Below, in pieces: positions 29,340-39,643 of a DNA stretch of 64,000 bases. Origin of the DNA: Lelliottia jeotgali. GTDB lineage: Bacteria > Pseudomonadota > Gammaproteobacteria > Enterobacterales > Enterobacteriaceae. The position numbers and the translations under genes are program-made. The notes under the pieces were generated by a model. That model was not told the origin of the DNA. It was given only the letters and a program-made list of their open reading frames with translations, and ran no database searches. The DNA lies in the NCBI GenBank assembly GCA_002271215.1, contig CP018628.1:3100001-3164000 (forward strand). The letters run 5' to 3'. How positions within the stretch are numbered: position 1 is the stretch's first letter; the number at the start of each line of letters is the position of its first letter.

Positions 29340-30857
29340 TTAGCCTTCGTTATGCATCTCTAAACTTTCGAGATCGTTTTGCATCTGCACGGCTTTCGCA
29401 TCGTCGTTGCGCAGCGAGTCGAGATAGTCGAGATACTGCTGATCGACGTCTTTAGTCACGTAAATGCCGTTGAAGACCGAGCACTCAAACTGCTGAATAT
29501 CCGGGTTCTCGGCGCGCACCGCGTCAATCAGATCGCTGAGATCCTGGAAAATCAGGCCGTCTGCACCGATTATCTGGCGAATCTCATCCACTTCACGACC
29601 GTGAGCTATCAGCTCGTTAGCAGTTGGCATGTCGATACCGTAGACGTTAGGGAAACGAATTTCCGGTGCGGCGGAGGCCAGATAGACTTTTTTCGCCCCG
29701 GCTTCACGCGCCATCTCGATAATCTGCTCAGACGTGGTACCCCGCACGATGGAGTCATCCACCAGCAGCACGTTCTTATCGCGGAACTCAGCGCGGTTAG
29801 CGTTGAGCTTGCGGCGCACGGACTTACGACGCAGGTGCTGGCCCGGCATGATAAAGGTGCGGCCCACGTAGCGGTTCTTCACGAAGCCCTGACGGTACGG
29901 TTTACCCAGGATTCGCGCCATTTCCAGGGCGATATCGCAGGAGGTTTCTGGAATCGGGATCACGACGTCGATATCCAGATCGTCCCACTCGCGGGCAATC
30001 TTTTCGCCGAGCTTGGTACCCATGTTCACGCGCGCGCTGTACACGGAAATTTTGTCGATGAACGAGTCCGGGCGTGCGAAGTAAACATATTCGAACAGGC
30101 ACGGATTGCTGACCGGGTTTTCCGCGCACTGGCGGGTAAACAGCTGGCCTTTCTCGGTAATATAGACGGCTTCGCCCGGCGCGACATCGCGCAGGAACTC
30201 AAAGCCCAGGGTATCCAGCGCCACGCTTTCGGAGGCGACCATGTACTCGGTACGGCCATCGCCCAGATCGCGTTTACCCAGCACCAGCGGACGGATGCCG
30301 TTAGGGTCGCGGAACGCCACCATACCGTGGCCGATAATCATCGCCACGCAGGCATACGCGCCACGGATCAGGCGGTTAGTCGCGGCAATGGCGGCAAAAA
30401 TGTTGTCTGCTTCCAGCGGATAATGGCGGAAGTTATCCAGCTCGCTGGCAAAGATATTGAGCAGAATTTCAGAATCAGAGGTGGTGTTAATGTGGCGACG
30501 TTTCTCTTCAAACAGCTTTTGACGCAGCTCATGCGCGTTGGTCAGGTTGCCATTGTGGGCAAGCGTGATGCCATATGGAGAGTTGACGTAGAAAGGCTGT
30601 GCTTCAGAGGCGCTGGAACTGCCAGCGGTAGGATAACGAACGTGGCCAATACCCATATTGCCTTGCAGGCGCTGCATATGGCGGGCTTCAAATACATCGT
30701 TGACCAGGCCATTCGCTTTGCGTAAACGGAAACAGTTATTGGCATCAATTGTGATGATGCCTGCTGCATCCTGCCCACGGTGCTGAAGCACCGACAACGC
30801 GTCATAAATAGACTGGTTTACCGGCATGAAACCGGCGATACCGACAATACCGCACAT
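29340..30857 (-). CDS. purF: Amidophosphoribosyltransferase PurF
   Basis: First committed enzyme of purine synthesis: transfers glutamine amide nitrogen to PRPP to give phosphoribosylamine. It is 505 residues. The N-terminal glutamine amidotransferase (Ntn hydrolase) domain has nucleophile Cys2 (MCGIVGI) and [16 protein letters not shown]. The C-terminal phosphoribosyltransferase domain has the PRPP loop [16 protein letters not shown]. Ten codons upstream are open but Cys must be residue 2 after Met removal, which fixes the start; GAGGAAAAG stands before it. It is the second gene of the PurR-controlled cvpA-purF operon. Feedback inhibition by AMP/GMP is a family property. Confidence 0.98.
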   Translation of the reverse strand: MCGIVGIAGFMPVNQSIYDALSVLQHRGQDAAGIITIDANNCFRLRKANGLVNDVFEARHMQRLQGNMGIGHVRYPTAGSSSASEAQPFYVNSPYGITLAHNGNLTNAHELRQKLFEEKRRHINTTSDSEILLNIFASELDNFRHYPLEADNIFAAIAATNRLIRGAYACVAMIIGHGMVAFRDPNGIRPLVLGKRDLGDGRTEYMVASESVALDTLGFEFLRDVAPGEAVYITEKGQLFTRQCAENPVSNPCLFEYVYFARPDSFIDKISVYSARVNMGTKLGEKIAREWDDLDIDVVIPIPETSCDIALEMARILGKPYRQGFVKNRYVGRTFIMPGQHLRRKSVRRKLNANRAEFRDKNVLLVDDSIVRGTTSEQIIEMAREAGAKKVYLASAAPEIRFPNVYGIDMPTANELIAHGREVDEIRQIIGADGLIFQDLSDLIDAVRAENPDIQQFECSVFNGIYVTKDVDQQYLDYLDSLRNDDAKAVQMQNDLESLEMHNEG

Positions 30858-30893
30858 TCGTCTTTTCCTCGTTAAGCCACATCTCAAAGCGAT

Positions 30894-31382
30894 TTACACT
30901 TTGGGCAAGAAACTCGACGAGCTTTGCAGATAGTCAAAGAACCATCTGATGATGAAGCTGAACTGTGGAATCAGCTGTGACTTGCTCCAGTCTTCGCTTT
31001 TTGAAAACCCGGTAAAGGTATCAAGGAAGAACAATATCGCTGCCACGATCAGCACGCCTCGCAGCGCACCAAAACAGATCCCTAACACTCTGTCCGTTCC
31101 TGACAGACCGGTTTTCTCGACCAGCTGGCCTATCACGTAGTTAACGATAGCGCCGACGAGAAGTGTCGCGATAAACAGCACCGCGATGGCGATTCCATTC
31201 CGGACCAGTTCATCTTCAAAGCCCGTGAACCAGACAGACAGGTAAGTGTAGTAATGACTGGCGACAAAGAAAGCACAACCCCATGTCACCAGCGATAACG
31301 CTTCACGAACAAAGCCACGGATCAGGCTAACCAGACAGGAAAAACCTATCACCGCAATGATGGCGTAATCAATCCAGACCAT
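30894..31382 (-). CDS. cvpA: Inner-membrane protein CvpA
   Basis: Membrane protein of 162 residues with four hydrophobic segments (about 4-24, 29-50, 64-85 and 101-122). It is named for its need in colicin V production in E. coli and is also linked to envelope stress tolerance; the molecular role is not settled. The MVWIDYAIIAVIG start gives the K-12 length and has GGGAC ahead. It leads the purine operon with purF, 36 bp apart, which is conserved in enterics. Confidence 0.96.
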   Translation of the reverse strand: MVWIDYAIIAVIGFSCLVSLIRGFVREALSLVTWGCAFFVASHYYTYLSVWFTGFEDELVRNGIAIAVLFIATLLVGAIVNYVIGQLVEKTGLSGTDRVLGICFGALRGVLIVAAILFFLDTFTGFSKSEDWSKSQLIPQFSFIIRWFFDYLQSSSSFLPKV

Positions 31383-31425
31383 ATGTGTCCCACGATTAAA
31401 CGCCCTGTCATCCAGTTCGGGGCGA

Positions 31426-31454
31426 ATTCTAACAGAAAAAGAAAACGTTTGCGT
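31426..31454 (-). promoter_or_regulatory. PurR operator and -10 element of cvpA-purF
   Basis: ACGCAAACGTTTTCTT (31439-31454, minus strand) matches the PurR consensus ACGCAAACGTTTTCGT at all but one position. TAGAAT (31426-31431) just downstream is a good -10 hexamer, so bound PurR would cover the promoter. Confidence 0.88.
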
Positions 31455-31477
31455 AGGGATTTCCTTCCCGCGCGTAA

Positions 31478-31509
31478 ATAAAAAAGGCGCTGAAAAAATG
31501 CTCAACGCC
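31478..31509 (-). terminator. Terminator upstream of the cvpA promoter (end of the dedD transcript)
   Basis: On the minus strand, GGCGTTGA pairs with TCAGCGCC (one G-T pair) and TTTTTTATTT follows. It closes the accD-folC-dedD unit about 130 bp after the dedD stop, beyond the GC-rich repeat. Confidence 0.8.
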
Positions 31510-31552
31510 GTCAGCCTTGTTGCCTTATCTGGCAATCTGGCGCAGGCGAATT

Positions 31553-31632
31553 CCCCTCACCCTAACCCTCTCCCCAAAGGGGCGAGGGGACGGTTTTCTC
31601 CCTCTCCCTGAGGGAGAGGGCCGGGATGAGGG
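31553..31632. repeat. boxC-like GC-rich palindromic repeat after dedD
   Basis: An 80-bp element made of CCCTCACCCTAACCCTCTCC... and its partner ...GGGAGAGGGCCGGGATGAGGG, with internal hairpins TCCCCaaaGGGG and CCCTCTCCCtgaGGGAGAGGG. It is the same family as the units between mnmC and yfcL in this window. It stands between dedD (6 bp away) and its terminator. Confidence 0.8.
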
Positions 31633-31637
31633 ACTCA

Positions 31638-32339
31638 TTAGTTCGCGCTATAATTCATCACCACGCCGCTCAGACCAGAGATTTGCTTCATGTCGCCAAG
31701 CGAACTTTTCAGCTTATCTTTTGAGGCATCTGGGCCGACCAGAATACGGGTAATTTTACCCTGCACCGGGGTCGAAGGTGAAGTGTAAGCGCGATATCCC
31801 GCGGCGCGTAACTTACCGACCACTTCATTGACTTTATCGGCATTTTTGAGCGCACCGAGCTGGACGACATAGGCTTTGCCGGTTGGCGCTGCTTTGTCTT
31901 CCTGGACCGGTTTTTCCGGCGGTGCCTCTGTCGCGGCGGCAATTTGCTCGCTGGCTTTATCACGCTGCGGCTTCGGCTGCGGCTGAGGTTTTTCGGCCGG
32001 TTTCGTAACAGGCTTTGGCTGCGCCACAGGTTCCGGGACAGGATCCAGTTCGCTATTGTTGTTCGCCGTTAAGCGCGAAGGATCGAGTGACGGGGCAGCT
32101 GCATCACCCGCACGTACCTCTTCCGCTGCGCCTTCCGGAGGCTGAGCGGGCAACGCCTGCGTGGCCGCAGGCAGCATGTCGGGCTCATCGCGATCGCCAG
32201 GTTTTGGCACCAGCGGGATCGCCGCAAACTCATCCTGATAATGTTTTTTCTGCCCATCGAGCAGTCCTGGAAGGATAATCACTCCCAGCGCAACCAGCAC
32301 AATGGTTCCTGTTAAACGGTTCTGAAACTTACTTGCCAC
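31638..32339 (-). CDS. dedD: Cell-division protein DedD (SPOR domain)
   Basis: Septal-ring protein of 233 residues. The N-terminal membrane anchor is about residues 9-26 (TGTIVLVALGVIILPGLL) with a short cytosolic start. A Pro/Lys/Glu-rich periplasmic linker spans about 45-150. The C-terminal SPOR domain (about 153-231, KAYVVQLGALKNADK...RILVGPDASKDKL) binds denuded septal peptidoglycan. The linker carries PKPVTKPAEKPQPQPKPQ-type repeats and is longer than in K-12. The start is GTG, inside the end of folC (11-base overlap), so translation is coupled. Confidence 0.95.
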   Translation of the reverse strand: MASKFQNRLTGTIVLVALGVIILPGLLDGQKKHYQDEFAAIPLVPKPGDRDEPDMLPAATQALPAQPPEGAAEEVRAGDAAAPSLDPSRLTANNNSELDPVPEPVAQPKPVTKPAEKPQPQPKPQRDKASEQIAAATEAPPEKPVQEDKAAPTGKAYVVQLGALKNADKVNEVVGKLRAAGYRAYTSPSTPVQGKITRILVGPDASKDKLKSSLGDMKQISGLSGVVMNYSAN

Positions 32340-33597
32340 CGGTTCTCCCCGCCTCCATCACTTCCATGACATGCGCCACGGTGTGAAATGATCCACACAC
32401 CAGCACGGTATCTTCAGGTTTAGCATCCGCCATCGCGGCGTGCCATGCCAGCGCCACGTTTTCATAAGCTTCACCCTGCGCGAGATGTTCCATCAACTGT
32501 TCGGCAGATGCGCCACGTGGCCCTTCCAGTGGAGCACAATACCAGCAATCGACGACACTCTCCATGCAGGCCAGCGTGCCCGCAATATCTTTATCATGAA
32601 GCATACCGATAACCGCCAGCACTCGCCCGGTTTTTGGCAGGGATTTGAGTCGTTCTGCGAGGTAGGCCGCGGCATGGGGATTGTGCGCTACGTCCAGGAT
32701 CAGACGAGGCGACTCGCTGATAATCTGAAAACGGCCCGGCAAAAGTGCATTCTGGATACCGTCACGTATCGCCTGCTCGCTCACCTCCAGCCCACTGGCG
32801 CGAATGGCCGCCAGTGCGGTTGCGGCGTTAGGCTGCGGAACCTGCGGCAGAGGCAGATTGTCCAGCACGCCCTGCGCGTCACTAAAGCGCCAGCCGTCAG
32901 CCGTCATCTCATACTGCCAGTCAACGCCGCGACGCATCAGATGCGCGCCCTTCTCCTGCGCTACATCGGCGATGGTGTGCGGCATATCCGGCTCACCCAC
33001 CACGGCAGGCTTGTTCGCGCGGAACACGCCTGCTTTTTCACGGCCAATGCTTTCGCGATCCGGCCCCAGCCAGTCCGTATGATCGAGTGCAATACTGGTC
33101 ACCACGGCGACGTCGGCATCGACCATGTTAGTGGCGTCCAGGCGTCCGCCCAGACCCACTTCGAGGATCACCACATCCAGCTGCGCCTGCTTAAACAACC
33201 ACAGAGCGGAAAGCGTCCCGTACTCAAAATAGGAAAGAGAAATCTCACCGCGCGCCGCTTCAATTTCGGCAAAAGAGGCCGTATGCGCCGATTCTGGCAG
33301 CTCGGTATTCTGCACGCGCACACGCTCGGTGTAGCGAACCAGATGCGGAGAGCTGTAAACGCCCACCTTGTAACCGGCGGCCATCAGCATCGATTCCAGC
33401 GTGCGGCAGGTGGTGCCTTTCCCGTTGGTTCCCGCCACCGTAAAGACGAACGGTGCAGGTTTGAGCACATCCAGACGCGCACCAACCTGGCTGACGCGTT
33501 CCAGTCCCATATCGATGGTTTTACTGTGCAGATTTTCCAGATAAGAAAGCCACGTGACCAGAGGTGACGTGGCTTGGGGGGCAATGTTTTTTTCCAT
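32329..33597 (-). CDS. folC: Dihydrofolate synthase / folylpolyglutamate synthase FolC
   Basis: Bifunctional Mur-ligase-type enzyme: adds glutamate to dihydropteroate and then extends the polyglutamate tail of folates. It is 422 residues. The ATP P-loop is VAGTNGKGTTCR (54-65). Other motifs are SSPHLVRYTERVRV, YFEYGTLSALWLF, LEVGLGGRLDATN, SIALDHTDWLG and LDVAHNPHAA. Two in-frame ATGs occur five codons apart; the downstream one aligns with the K-12 start and gives the same length. Neither has a strong ribosome binding site. It sits between accD and dedD as in other enterics. Confidence 0.95.
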   Translation of the reverse strand: MEKNIAPQATSPLVTWLSYLENLHSKTIDMGLERVSQVGARLDVLKPAPFVFTVAGTNGKGTTCRTLESMLMAAGYKVGVYSSPHLVRYTERVRVQNTELPESAHTASFAEIEAARGEISLSYFEYGTLSALWLFKQAQLDVVILEVGLGGRLDATNMVDADVAVVTSIALDHTDWLGPDRESIGREKAGVFRANKPAVVGEPDMPHTIADVAQEKGAHLMRRGVDWQYEMTADGWRFSDAQGVLDNLPLPQVPQPNAATALAAIRASGLEVSEQAIRDGIQNALLPGRFQIISESPRLILDVAHNPHAAAYLAERLKSLPKTGRVLAVIGMLHDKDIAGTLACMESVVDCWYCAPLEGPRGASAEQLMEHLAQGEAYENVALAWHAAMADAKPEDTVLVCGSFHTVAHVMEVMEAGRTGGK

Positions 33598-33630
33598 GAT
33601 ACGCACTTTCATCTGAATCGAATAAGTGAA

Positions 33631-33658
33631 AAGGGCAGCGCCGTCTGGCCCTGCCCTT
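33631..33658. terminator. Hairpin between accD and folC
   Basis: AAGGGCAG (33631-33638) pairs with CTGCCCTT (33651-33658) around a 12-base loop. On the minus strand TTTTCAC follows, a weak T run, so it could end part of the accD mRNA or attenuate folC-dedD. It starts 10 bp past the accD stop. Confidence 0.65.
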
Positions 33659-33667
33659 TTTGAGTTA

Positions 33668-34573
33668 TCAGGCTTCGGGTTCCTGATCCGGCACAACCAC
33701 GCCTTCACGCGGCTCATCCGGGTTCGGCGACGGCAGATTCATCAGCTTCGCCAGGACGCTTGCCAGTTTCAGGCGCATTTCCGGGCGGCGAACGATCATA
33801 TCGATAGCGCCTTTTTCAATAAGGAATTCACTGCGCTGGAAGCCCGGCGGCAGTTTCTCACGGACGGTCTGTTCGATAACGCGTGGACCAGCAAAGCCGA
33901 TCAGCGCTTTCGGTTCAGCGATGTTCAGATCGCCCAGCATCGCGAAGCTCGCAGAGACACCACCCATTGTTGGGTCGGTCAGTACGGAGATATACGGCAG
34001 ACCGCGTTCCTGCATTTTGCCCAGTGCAGCAGAGGTTTTCGCCATCTGCATCAGGGACATCAGCGCTTCCTGCATACGTGCACCACCGGAGGCGGAGAAG
34101 CAGATCAGCGGGCAGTTGTCTTCCAGAGCCTGCTCAACGGCACGGATGAAACGCGCACCAACCACAGAACCCATTGAGCCACCCATAAAGGAGAACTCAA
34201 AGGCCACAGCGACAACCGGCATCTCATGCAGAGTGCCTTTCATCACGACAAGCGCGTCTTTCTCGCCGGTCTCTTTCTGAGCAGAAGCCAGTCTGTCTTT
34301 GTATTTCTTGGAGTCACGGAACTTCAGCACATCTTTAGGCTCAAGTTCACTACCCAGTTCTACCAGCGAACCTTCGTCCAGCACGCTGTGCAGGCGATTA
34401 CGCGCCGACATACGCATGTGGTGGTCACACTTCGGGCACACCTCAAGATTGCGTTCCAGCTCAGCGCGGTACAGGACCTGGCCGCAGCTGTCACACTTGG
34501 TCCACACCCCTTCAGGAATACTCGCCTTACGGGTTGGGGCTATGTTGCTTTTAATTCGTTCAATCCAGCTCAT
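33668..34573 (-). CDS. accD: Acetyl-CoA carboxylase carboxyltransferase subunit beta
   Basis: Beta subunit of the carboxyltransferase that transfers CO2 from carboxybiotin to acetyl-CoA, the first step of fatty-acid synthesis; it works with AccA. It is 301 residues. The zinc ribbon uses Cys27, Cys30, Cys46 and Cys49 (CDSC and CPKC), which in E. coli also binds its own mRNA. The crotonase-fold body has [31 protein letters not shown] and [11 protein letters not shown]. The start MSWIERIK has AGGT upstream; 28 more codons are open but lie outside the family. Confidence 0.98.
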   Translation of the reverse strand: MSWIERIKSNIAPTRKASIPEGVWTKCDSCGQVLYRAELERNLEVCPKCDHHMRMSARNRLHSVLDEGSLVELGSELEPKDVLKFRDSKKYKDRLASAQKETGEKDALVVMKGTLHEMPVVAVAFEFSFMGGSMGSVVGARFIRAVEQALEDNCPLICFSASGGARMQEALMSLMQMAKTSAALGKMQERGLPYISVLTDPTMGGVSASFAMLGDLNIAEPKALIGFAGPRVIEQTVREKLPPGFQRSEFLIEKGAIDMIVRRPEMRLKLASVLAKLMNLPSPNPDEPREGVVVPDQEPEA

Positions 34574-34727
34574 TGATAACCTTTCTGCCTGAACCTGGTC
34601 GTATGCCAGTTTTGCTGTAAGCGGCGCATAATGCCATTTTTGCCGCAAACAGACCATGAATGTTGCACATTAAAACATAACAGCCCGAAACTTTGGATAA
34701 AAAAGTGGTCGAACCGCAAATGCGTAT

Positions 34728-35387
34728 TTATTTCGCTTGCTTAGCTGCCGCACGTTTATGGCGAATTATTTCGATAACGCCAGGCAGGATTGAGAGCACA
34801 ATAATGGCAACAATCAGTAACTTAAGATTTTCCTGCACAATCGGCAGATCGCCAAACAGGTAGCCCGCGTAGGTAAACAGCAGCACCCACAGCAGCGCAC
34901 CAATGACGTTATATGCCGCGAAATGACGATAGGACATATGCCCCATTCCCGCCACAAACGGCGCAAACGTTCGGACGATCGGCACAAAACGCGCCAGAAT
35001 AATGGTCTTGCCACCGTGGCGTTCGTAGAACGCATGCGTTTTGTCTAAATAGCTGCGACGGAAAATCTTCGAGTTCGGATTACTGAACAACCGTTCACCG
35101 AACACCCGCCCAATAGTGTAGTTCACCGCATCGCCAACGATAGCCGCGATAATCATCAGCACCACCATCAGGTGAACGTTCAGATCGTTGGTCGGCAGCG
35201 CGGAAAGCGCGCCCGCGACAAACAGCAGCGAATCGCCCGGCAGAAACGGCGTGACCACCAGACCGGTTTCACAGAACAAAATCAGGAACAGAATGGCATA
35301 CACCCAGACGCCGTACTGCGCGACCAGCTCCGCCAGATGCACATCGATATGCAGGATGAAATCAATAATAAATCGTATTAAGTCCAT
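34728..35387 (-). CDS. dedA: DedA/VTT-family membrane protein DedA
   Basis: Inner-membrane protein of 219 residues. DedA-family proteins are linked to lipid flipping, undecaprenyl phosphate recycling and proton-motive-force homeostasis. Family signatures are [20 protein letters not shown] (about 41-60) and [22 protein letters not shown] with the key Arg residues, plus re-entrant loops. The C-terminus is basic ([11 protein letters not shown]). It lies 28 bp downstream of truA and 154 bp upstream of accD. Confidence 0.95.
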   Translation of the reverse strand: MDLIRFIIDFILHIDVHLAELVAQYGVWVYAILFLILFCETGLVVTPFLPGDSLLFVAGALSALPTNDLNVHLMVVLMIIAAIVGDAVNYTIGRVFGERLFSNPNSKIFRRSYLDKTHAFYERHGGKTIILARFVPIVRTFAPFVAGMGHMSYRHFAAYNVIGALLWVLLFTYAGYLFGDLPIVQENLKLLIVAIIVLSILPGVIEIIRHKRAAAKQAK

Positions 35388-35415
35388 ATTATGAATAACC
35401 TTAATTGCAACTGCG

Positions 35416-36228
35416 TTAGTCCGCTAAAAACAGCGGGCCCATTGGCGGTTTTGGAAGGTCAAAGCGATCCGGGTAGTCTACCGACACCAGATACAGCCCT
35501 TCCGCCTTCGCCGTTGCTGCCGCAAGCGTTCTGTCCTTCGCTGCCAGCAGTTCTGCAATCCAGCTCTCCGGCTGGTGTCCGGCGCCTACTTCCATCAGGC
35601 TGCCCACAATATTCCGCACCATATGATGTACAAAGGCATTGGCTTTGATATCCACCACCACATACGCGCCATAACGACTGACGGTAATGTGCATCACGTT
35701 TCGCCACGGCGTGCGCGACTGGCACTGAACCGCACGAAACGAGGTAAAGTCATTTTCACCGAGCAGAAACTGCGCGGCACGATGCATACGTTCGGCATCC
35801 AGCGGCTCATAAAAATGGGTCACGCCCTGGCTTAACACTGCCGGGCGCAGACGCTGATTGTAAATAACGTAACGGTAGCGACGTGCCGTGGCGCTGAATC
35901 GCGCATGAAAATCATCCGGCACATCTTTCACCCAGCGCACCGCGATGTCACCAGGCAAATTCGCATTTACGCCCAGTGTCCATGCCGCATGTTTTCGCAC
36001 CGCAGTGGTTTCGAAATGCACCACCTGGCCCGTTCCGTGTACGCCTGCATCGGTACGACCGGCGCACAGCACGCCGATCGGTTCGTTCGCCACCTGAGAG
36101 AGCGCTTTCTCCAGCTTTTCCTGAACGCTGCGCACTTCATTCTGACGCTGCCAGCCATAGTATTTGCTGCCGTCGTATTCAATGCCGAGGGCAATTCTAT
36201 GAACGGGCTTGTGTTCCACTTCAGACAT
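35416..36228 (-). CDS. truA: tRNA pseudouridine(38-40) synthase TruA
   Basis: Converts uridines 38-40 in the anticodon arm of many tRNAs to pseudouridine. It is 270 residues. The catalytic aspartate is Asp60 in [18 protein letters not shown]. Other family blocks are [24 protein letters not shown] and [16 protein letters not shown]. It starts 2 bp after usg stops, so the two are co-translated, as in the classic pdxB-usg-truA-dedA unit of E. coli. Confidence 0.98.
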   Translation of the reverse strand: MSEVEHKPVHRIALGIEYDGSKYYGWQRQNEVRSVQEKLEKALSQVANEPIGVLCAGRTDAGVHGTGQVVHFETTAVRKHAAWTLGVNANLPGDIAVRWVKDVPDDFHARFSATARRYRYVIYNQRLRPAVLSQGVTHFYEPLDAERMHRAAQFLLGENDFTSFRAVQCQSRTPWRNVMHITVSRYGAYVVVDIKANAFVHHMVRNIVGSLMEVGAGHQPESWIAELLAAKDRTLAAATAKAEGLYLVSVDYPDRFDLPKPPMGPLFLAD

Positions 36229-36230
36229 CC

Positions 36231-37241
36231 TTACAGGTACTCCTGCACCAGTTTCTCAGCGATTTTAACCGCCATCAGTGCGCCGCCAAAACGAACGTTA
36301 TCGGCAACCGACCAGAACTGCACCTGTTCCGGCATTCCGTAATCGTTACGCACGCAGCCAATAGAGAGACGCGCATTGCCGGTAGCATCGCCCACCTGAG
36401 TCGGGAAGTCGGTTTCTTCACTTAATGAGATATCTTCGCCGCGCTCAAACGCATAACGCGCTTCTTCAGCAGCCAGCGGGCGCAGAGCTTCAAAGCTCAC
36501 CATCTGCGCATGGCCGTAGAAGACCGGCGCACGCACGCAGGTGGCGGAAATAATCAGACCGTCATCCTGCAAAATCTTGCGCGTCTCATCGACGATACGA
36601 CGCTCTTCACGCACGCTACCTTCGCGATCGGCCAGAATCGGCATCAGGTTGAAGGCTAACTGGCGACCAAAGAAATCGTCATCGTCTACTGGAATCCCGT
36701 TCAGCAGTTTGGCGCTTTGCCCAGCCAGCGCGTCGACGGCCTTTTTACCCTGTGCAGACACAGAAAGCAGGCTGGTCACATTAATGCGCGCTAAACCGCC
36801 ATCGTCGATCAGCGGTTTCAGGGCGGTAAGCAACTGGCTGGTCAGGCTGTCCGGGACAGCGATGATGTTACGGTTACGGTAATCGGCCAGCACAAATGGA
36901 TTCACGTCTGGCACCACCAGCGGCACGTCCGGCTCCAGTGAGAACAGACCGCTCAGGTCGATAACTAAACAGCCTGCGTTAGCCGCTTCTTCAGCGTAAG
37001 CTGCCGACGCTTCAGCGCCACCAGCAAAAAACGCCAGCTGCGCCTGCGTCCAGTCAAACTCCGCAACATCCTGCGCACGAACAGTTTTACCTTCATAGCG
37101 CAGGGACGTCCCGGCGCTCTCTGCGCGGGACAAAGCATAAATTTCTCCCACCGGGAACTGACGCTCCGCAAGTGTTTCGAGCAGGGCTTCGCCCACAGCG
37201 CCAGTGGCACCCAGTACGGCAATATTCCAGCCTTCAGACAT
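36231..37241 (-). CDS. usg: Aspartate-semialdehyde dehydrogenase-like protein Usg
   Basis: Protein of 336 residues with the fold of Asd: the NADP-binding start [20 protein letters not shown] and the dimerisation/catalytic domain with [17 protein letters not shown]. Where true Asd has the nucleophile Cys in an NC-T/S context, this protein reads [11 protein letters not shown] (about residues 128-138), so the catalytic Cys appears to be absent and Asd activity is unlikely. Its function is unknown. It lies 67 bp after pdxB and 2 bp before truA. Confidence 0.93.
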   Translation of the reverse strand: MSEGWNIAVLGATGAVGEALLETLAERQFPVGEIYALSRAESAGTSLRYEGKTVRAQDVAEFDWTQAQLAFFAGGAEASAAYAEEAANAGCLVIDLSGLFSLEPDVPLVVPDVNPFVLADYRNRNIIAVPDSLTSQLLTALKPLIDDGGLARINVTSLLSVSAQGKKAVDALAGQSAKLLNGIPVDDDDFFGRQLAFNLMPILADREGSVREERRIVDETRKILQDDGLIISATCVRAPVFYGHAQMVSFEALRPLAAEEARYAFERGEDISLSEETDFPTQVGDATGNARLSIGCVRNDYGMPEQVQFWSVADNVRFGGALMAVKIAEKLVQEYL

Positions 37242-37308
37242 GGTGGTTTACTCCAGAAGTGAAACGGCGTCCCTGCCAGATTATCTGGCAGGAAGCATTA
37301 AGAAGACA

Positions 37309-38445
37309 TTAACGCGCCGGGTTATATGTGGCGTTGAACCCCAGTTGATTCAGTAACGTTGCAGCAGTGGCATCGTCACAGATGACATACAGGGAGGACC
37401 ACTCGCGACGCTCAAGATAATTCTTGCGCAATTTGTCGAACTCGCCCGGAGTGCCCGCCACTTTACGCAGCAGCGCATCATCGCGGCGCACATCATACAC
37501 TAAATGTACCAGCCTTTTTAGCGAAGACTCATCAAGCGATCCGTGCAATGTGATGCGGCCAAATTCCGGCGCAGGCAACAGCGAATCCAACGACACCTGC
37601 TGCGGATTACCGATAAAAGCGCTATAGGCTTCAAACACCTGCGTCGTGCCGCGTGCTTTGCCTTCCAGGGTATATCCCGCGATGTGTGCCGTAGCGACAT
37701 CGACGTGATTGAGCAGCGTGACATTAAGATCCGGCTCCGGCTCCCAGACGTCCAGCACCACGCTCAGATCCTGCCCCTCTTCCAGGCATTTCAACAGCGC
37801 CGCATTATCCACTACCGGACCACGGCAGGCATTTATCAGAATAGTGCCAGGCTTTAGACGGCGAATAAACGCTTCATCAGCCAGATGCAGGGATTTATAA
37901 GGGCCGTCTTTGAACAGCGGCGTATGGAAAGTGATAACATCCGCCTGCTCGACCAGCTCATCCAGGGCGCGGAAATCGCCTTCATCACCACGATCGGCGC
38001 GCGGCGGATCGCACAGCAGCGTGCGGATGCCGAGCGCTTCTAGACGTTTTTGCAAACGCCCGCCGACGTTACCCACGCCAACAATACCCACGGTGCGATC
38101 TTTCAGCGCAAAGCCGTCGCGCTCGCCTAACATCAGTAAAGAAGAGAAAACATATTCCACGACCGCAATCGCGTTACAGCCCGGCGCTGCTGAAAATCCG
38201 ATACCGGCCTGTGCCAGCCAGGCATCGTCCACGTGATCGGTTCCTGCCGTCGCTGTACCGACAAACTTGACGCTTTTGCCCGACAACAGCGTCTCATTTA
38301 CTTTGGTCACCGAGCGCACCATCAGGGCGTCGGCATCGTCAAGTTCCGCCAGCGGAATCGGGCGGCCGGGGACAGCCTTAACGTCACCCAGGCGGCTAAA
38401 CAGCTCACGGGCGTAAGGCATATTTTCATCAACAAGGATTTTCAC
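37309..38445 (-). CDS. pdxB: Erythronate-4-phosphate dehydrogenase PdxB
   Basis: Second enzyme of the DXP-dependent pyridoxal phosphate pathway: oxidises 4-phosphoerythronate. It is a D-2-hydroxyacid dehydrogenase of 378 residues. The Rossmann motif is [13 protein letters not shown] (119-131), the catalytic Arg/Glu/His region is [13 protein letters not shown] and [14 protein letters not shown], and a C-terminal PdxB-specific dimerisation domain follows about residue 290. The start is GTG with GAGT/AGG purines ahead. It leads the pdxB-usg-truA-dedA unit and is divergent from flk. Confidence 0.96.
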   Translation of the reverse strand: MKILVDENMPYARELFSRLGDVKAVPGRPIPLAELDDADALMVRSVTKVNETLLSGKSVKFVGTATAGTDHVDDAWLAQAGIGFSAAPGCNAIAVVEYVFSSLLMLGERDGFALKDRTVGIVGVGNVGGRLQKRLEALGIRTLLCDPPRADRGDEGDFRALDELVEQADVITFHTPLFKDGPYKSLHLADEAFIRRLKPGTILINACRGPVVDNAALLKCLEEGQDLSVVLDVWEPEPDLNVTLLNHVDVATAHIAGYTLEGKARGTTQVFEAYSAFIGNPQQVSLDSLLPAPEFGRITLHGSLDESSLKRLVHLVYDVRRDDALLRKVAGTPGEFDKLRKNYLERREWSSLYVICDDATAATLLNQLGFNATYNPAR

Positions 38446-38562
38446 GACAGAGTACCTGTTTGAGAGGAAGTTAACCGGGCAAGTGTGCCATAATCTCGCC
38501 GCCAGGCATACCCGAACGCCTTGCCTGGTTTACGGTGAGTAACGACTTTAAGGATTTTGACC

Positions 38563-39567
38563 ATGCAGCCCATTTCAGGTACGCCGCCGCGCCCTCCCGG
38601 TGAAGGCCCCGTAACAGCTTCCGCCATTGGCGAACAGCCTTTATCGACGCAGCAGCGCACCGTGCTGGAGCGACTGATTACCCGTCTGGTTGCGCTCACC
38701 TCGCAGCAGAATGCGGAAGTTTGGGCGGGAATGAAGCATGATTTAGGGCTGAAAAATGACACGCCGTTGTTGTCGCGTCACTTCCCGGCCGCCGAGCAAA
38801 ATCTCAACCTGCGCCTGAATACCGCGCAGCAAAATCACACGACTCGCCAGATTGTGTCCCAGCTTACCGAGTTGTTAAGCCAGGGAAATAATCGCCAGGC
38901 AGTAAGTGATTTTATTCGTCAGCAATTTGGCCAGACGGCGCTGAGCCAGCTCACGCCAGATCAGCTGAAAACCGTGCTGACGCTGTTGCAAAGCAACCAG
39001 CTTTCTATCCCTCAGCCGCAGCAGCGCCCTGCTACCGAGCGCCCATTACAGCCAGCGGAGCATAATACGCTCAAGCAGATGGTCACACGGCTGGCTGCCG
39101 CCACGGGCGAATCGAACAAACTTATCTGGCAATCAATGCTGGAGCTTTCTGGCGTGAAAGCCGGAGAGCTGATCCCGGCGAAACAATTTACCCATCTGGT
39201 CACCTGGCTGCAGGCGCGCCAGACGTTGAGCACGCAAAGTGCACCGACGCTGCATACCCTGCAGGCGGCGCTCAAGCAGCCGCTGGAACCACGTGAATTT
39301 GAAGCGGTGCGCGAATATGCTCAGCAGAACTGGCAGGTGACGCCGCAAACGGTGCTGACCACCGCGCAGGTGCAGGATTTGCTCAATCAGATATTCATTC
39401 GCCGCGCCGAACGCGATGGCGGAGTGCCAGAAGCACGCAACATTCAGCCGATTTATAGCCCACTGTTTGCCCCGGTGGTCGAAACGATGAAATCGCTGTC
39501 GGCACGTCCAGGGCTGATGTTCATTGCGCTGATGATTGCCCTGGCGCTCTTCTGGCTGGTTGCCTGA
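38563..39567 (+). CDS. flk: Flagellar regulator Flk (RflH)
   Basis: Protein of 334 residues known in Salmonella and E. coli as a membrane-anchored factor that couples flagellar ring assembly to FlgM/hook-substrate secretion control. It has a Gln/Pro-rich start (MQPISGTPPRPPGEG), a mainly helical cytosolic body with two related blocks (QLTPDQLKTVLTLLQ; ELIPAKQFTHLVTWLQ) and a C-terminal membrane tail (GLMFIALMIALALFWLVA), so it is tail-anchored. I chose the ATG preceded by AAGGAT at eight bases; a TTG two codons earlier is less likely. Confidence 0.93.
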   Translation: MQPISGTPPRPPGEGPVTASAIGEQPLSTQQRTVLERLITRLVALTSQQNAEVWAGMKHDLGLKNDTPLLSRHFPAAEQNLNLRLNTAQQNHTTRQIVSQLTELLSQGNNRQAVSDFIRQQFGQTALSQLTPDQLKTVLTLLQSNQLSIPQPQQRPATERPLQPAEHNTLKQMVTRLAAATGESNKLIWQSMLELSGVKAGELIPAKQFTHLVTWLQARQTLSTQSAPTLHTLQAALKQPLEPREFEAVREYAQQNWQVTPQTVLTTAQVQDLLNQIFIRRAERDGGVPEARNIQPIYSPLFAPVVETMKSLSARPGLMFIALMIALALFWLVA

Positions 39568-39603
39568 TTCGTTAAACATCCAGCGGACGAAATAACGGGT
39601 TTT

Positions 39604-39637
39604 GTAGGTCGGGTAAGGCGCAGCCGCCACCCGACAA
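39604..39637. repeat. Single REP unit between flk and yfcJ
   Basis: One REP unit, GTAGGTCGGGTAAGGCGCAGCCGCCACCCGAC (shown in two halves as GTAGGTCGGGTAAGGCG and CAGCCGCCACCCGAC), lies between the convergent genes and is the only hairpin in this short gap. Confidence 0.8.
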
Positions 39638-39643
39638 CCCCGC

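Noticed and set aside
29379..30725. 448-residue open frame opposite purF
   Set aside because: It is an antisense shadow of PurF caused by codon use; translated text is low in hydrophobic order and matches no family.
32440..33567. 375-residue open frame opposite folC
   Set aside because: Antisense shadow of FolC without start signals or recognisable domains.
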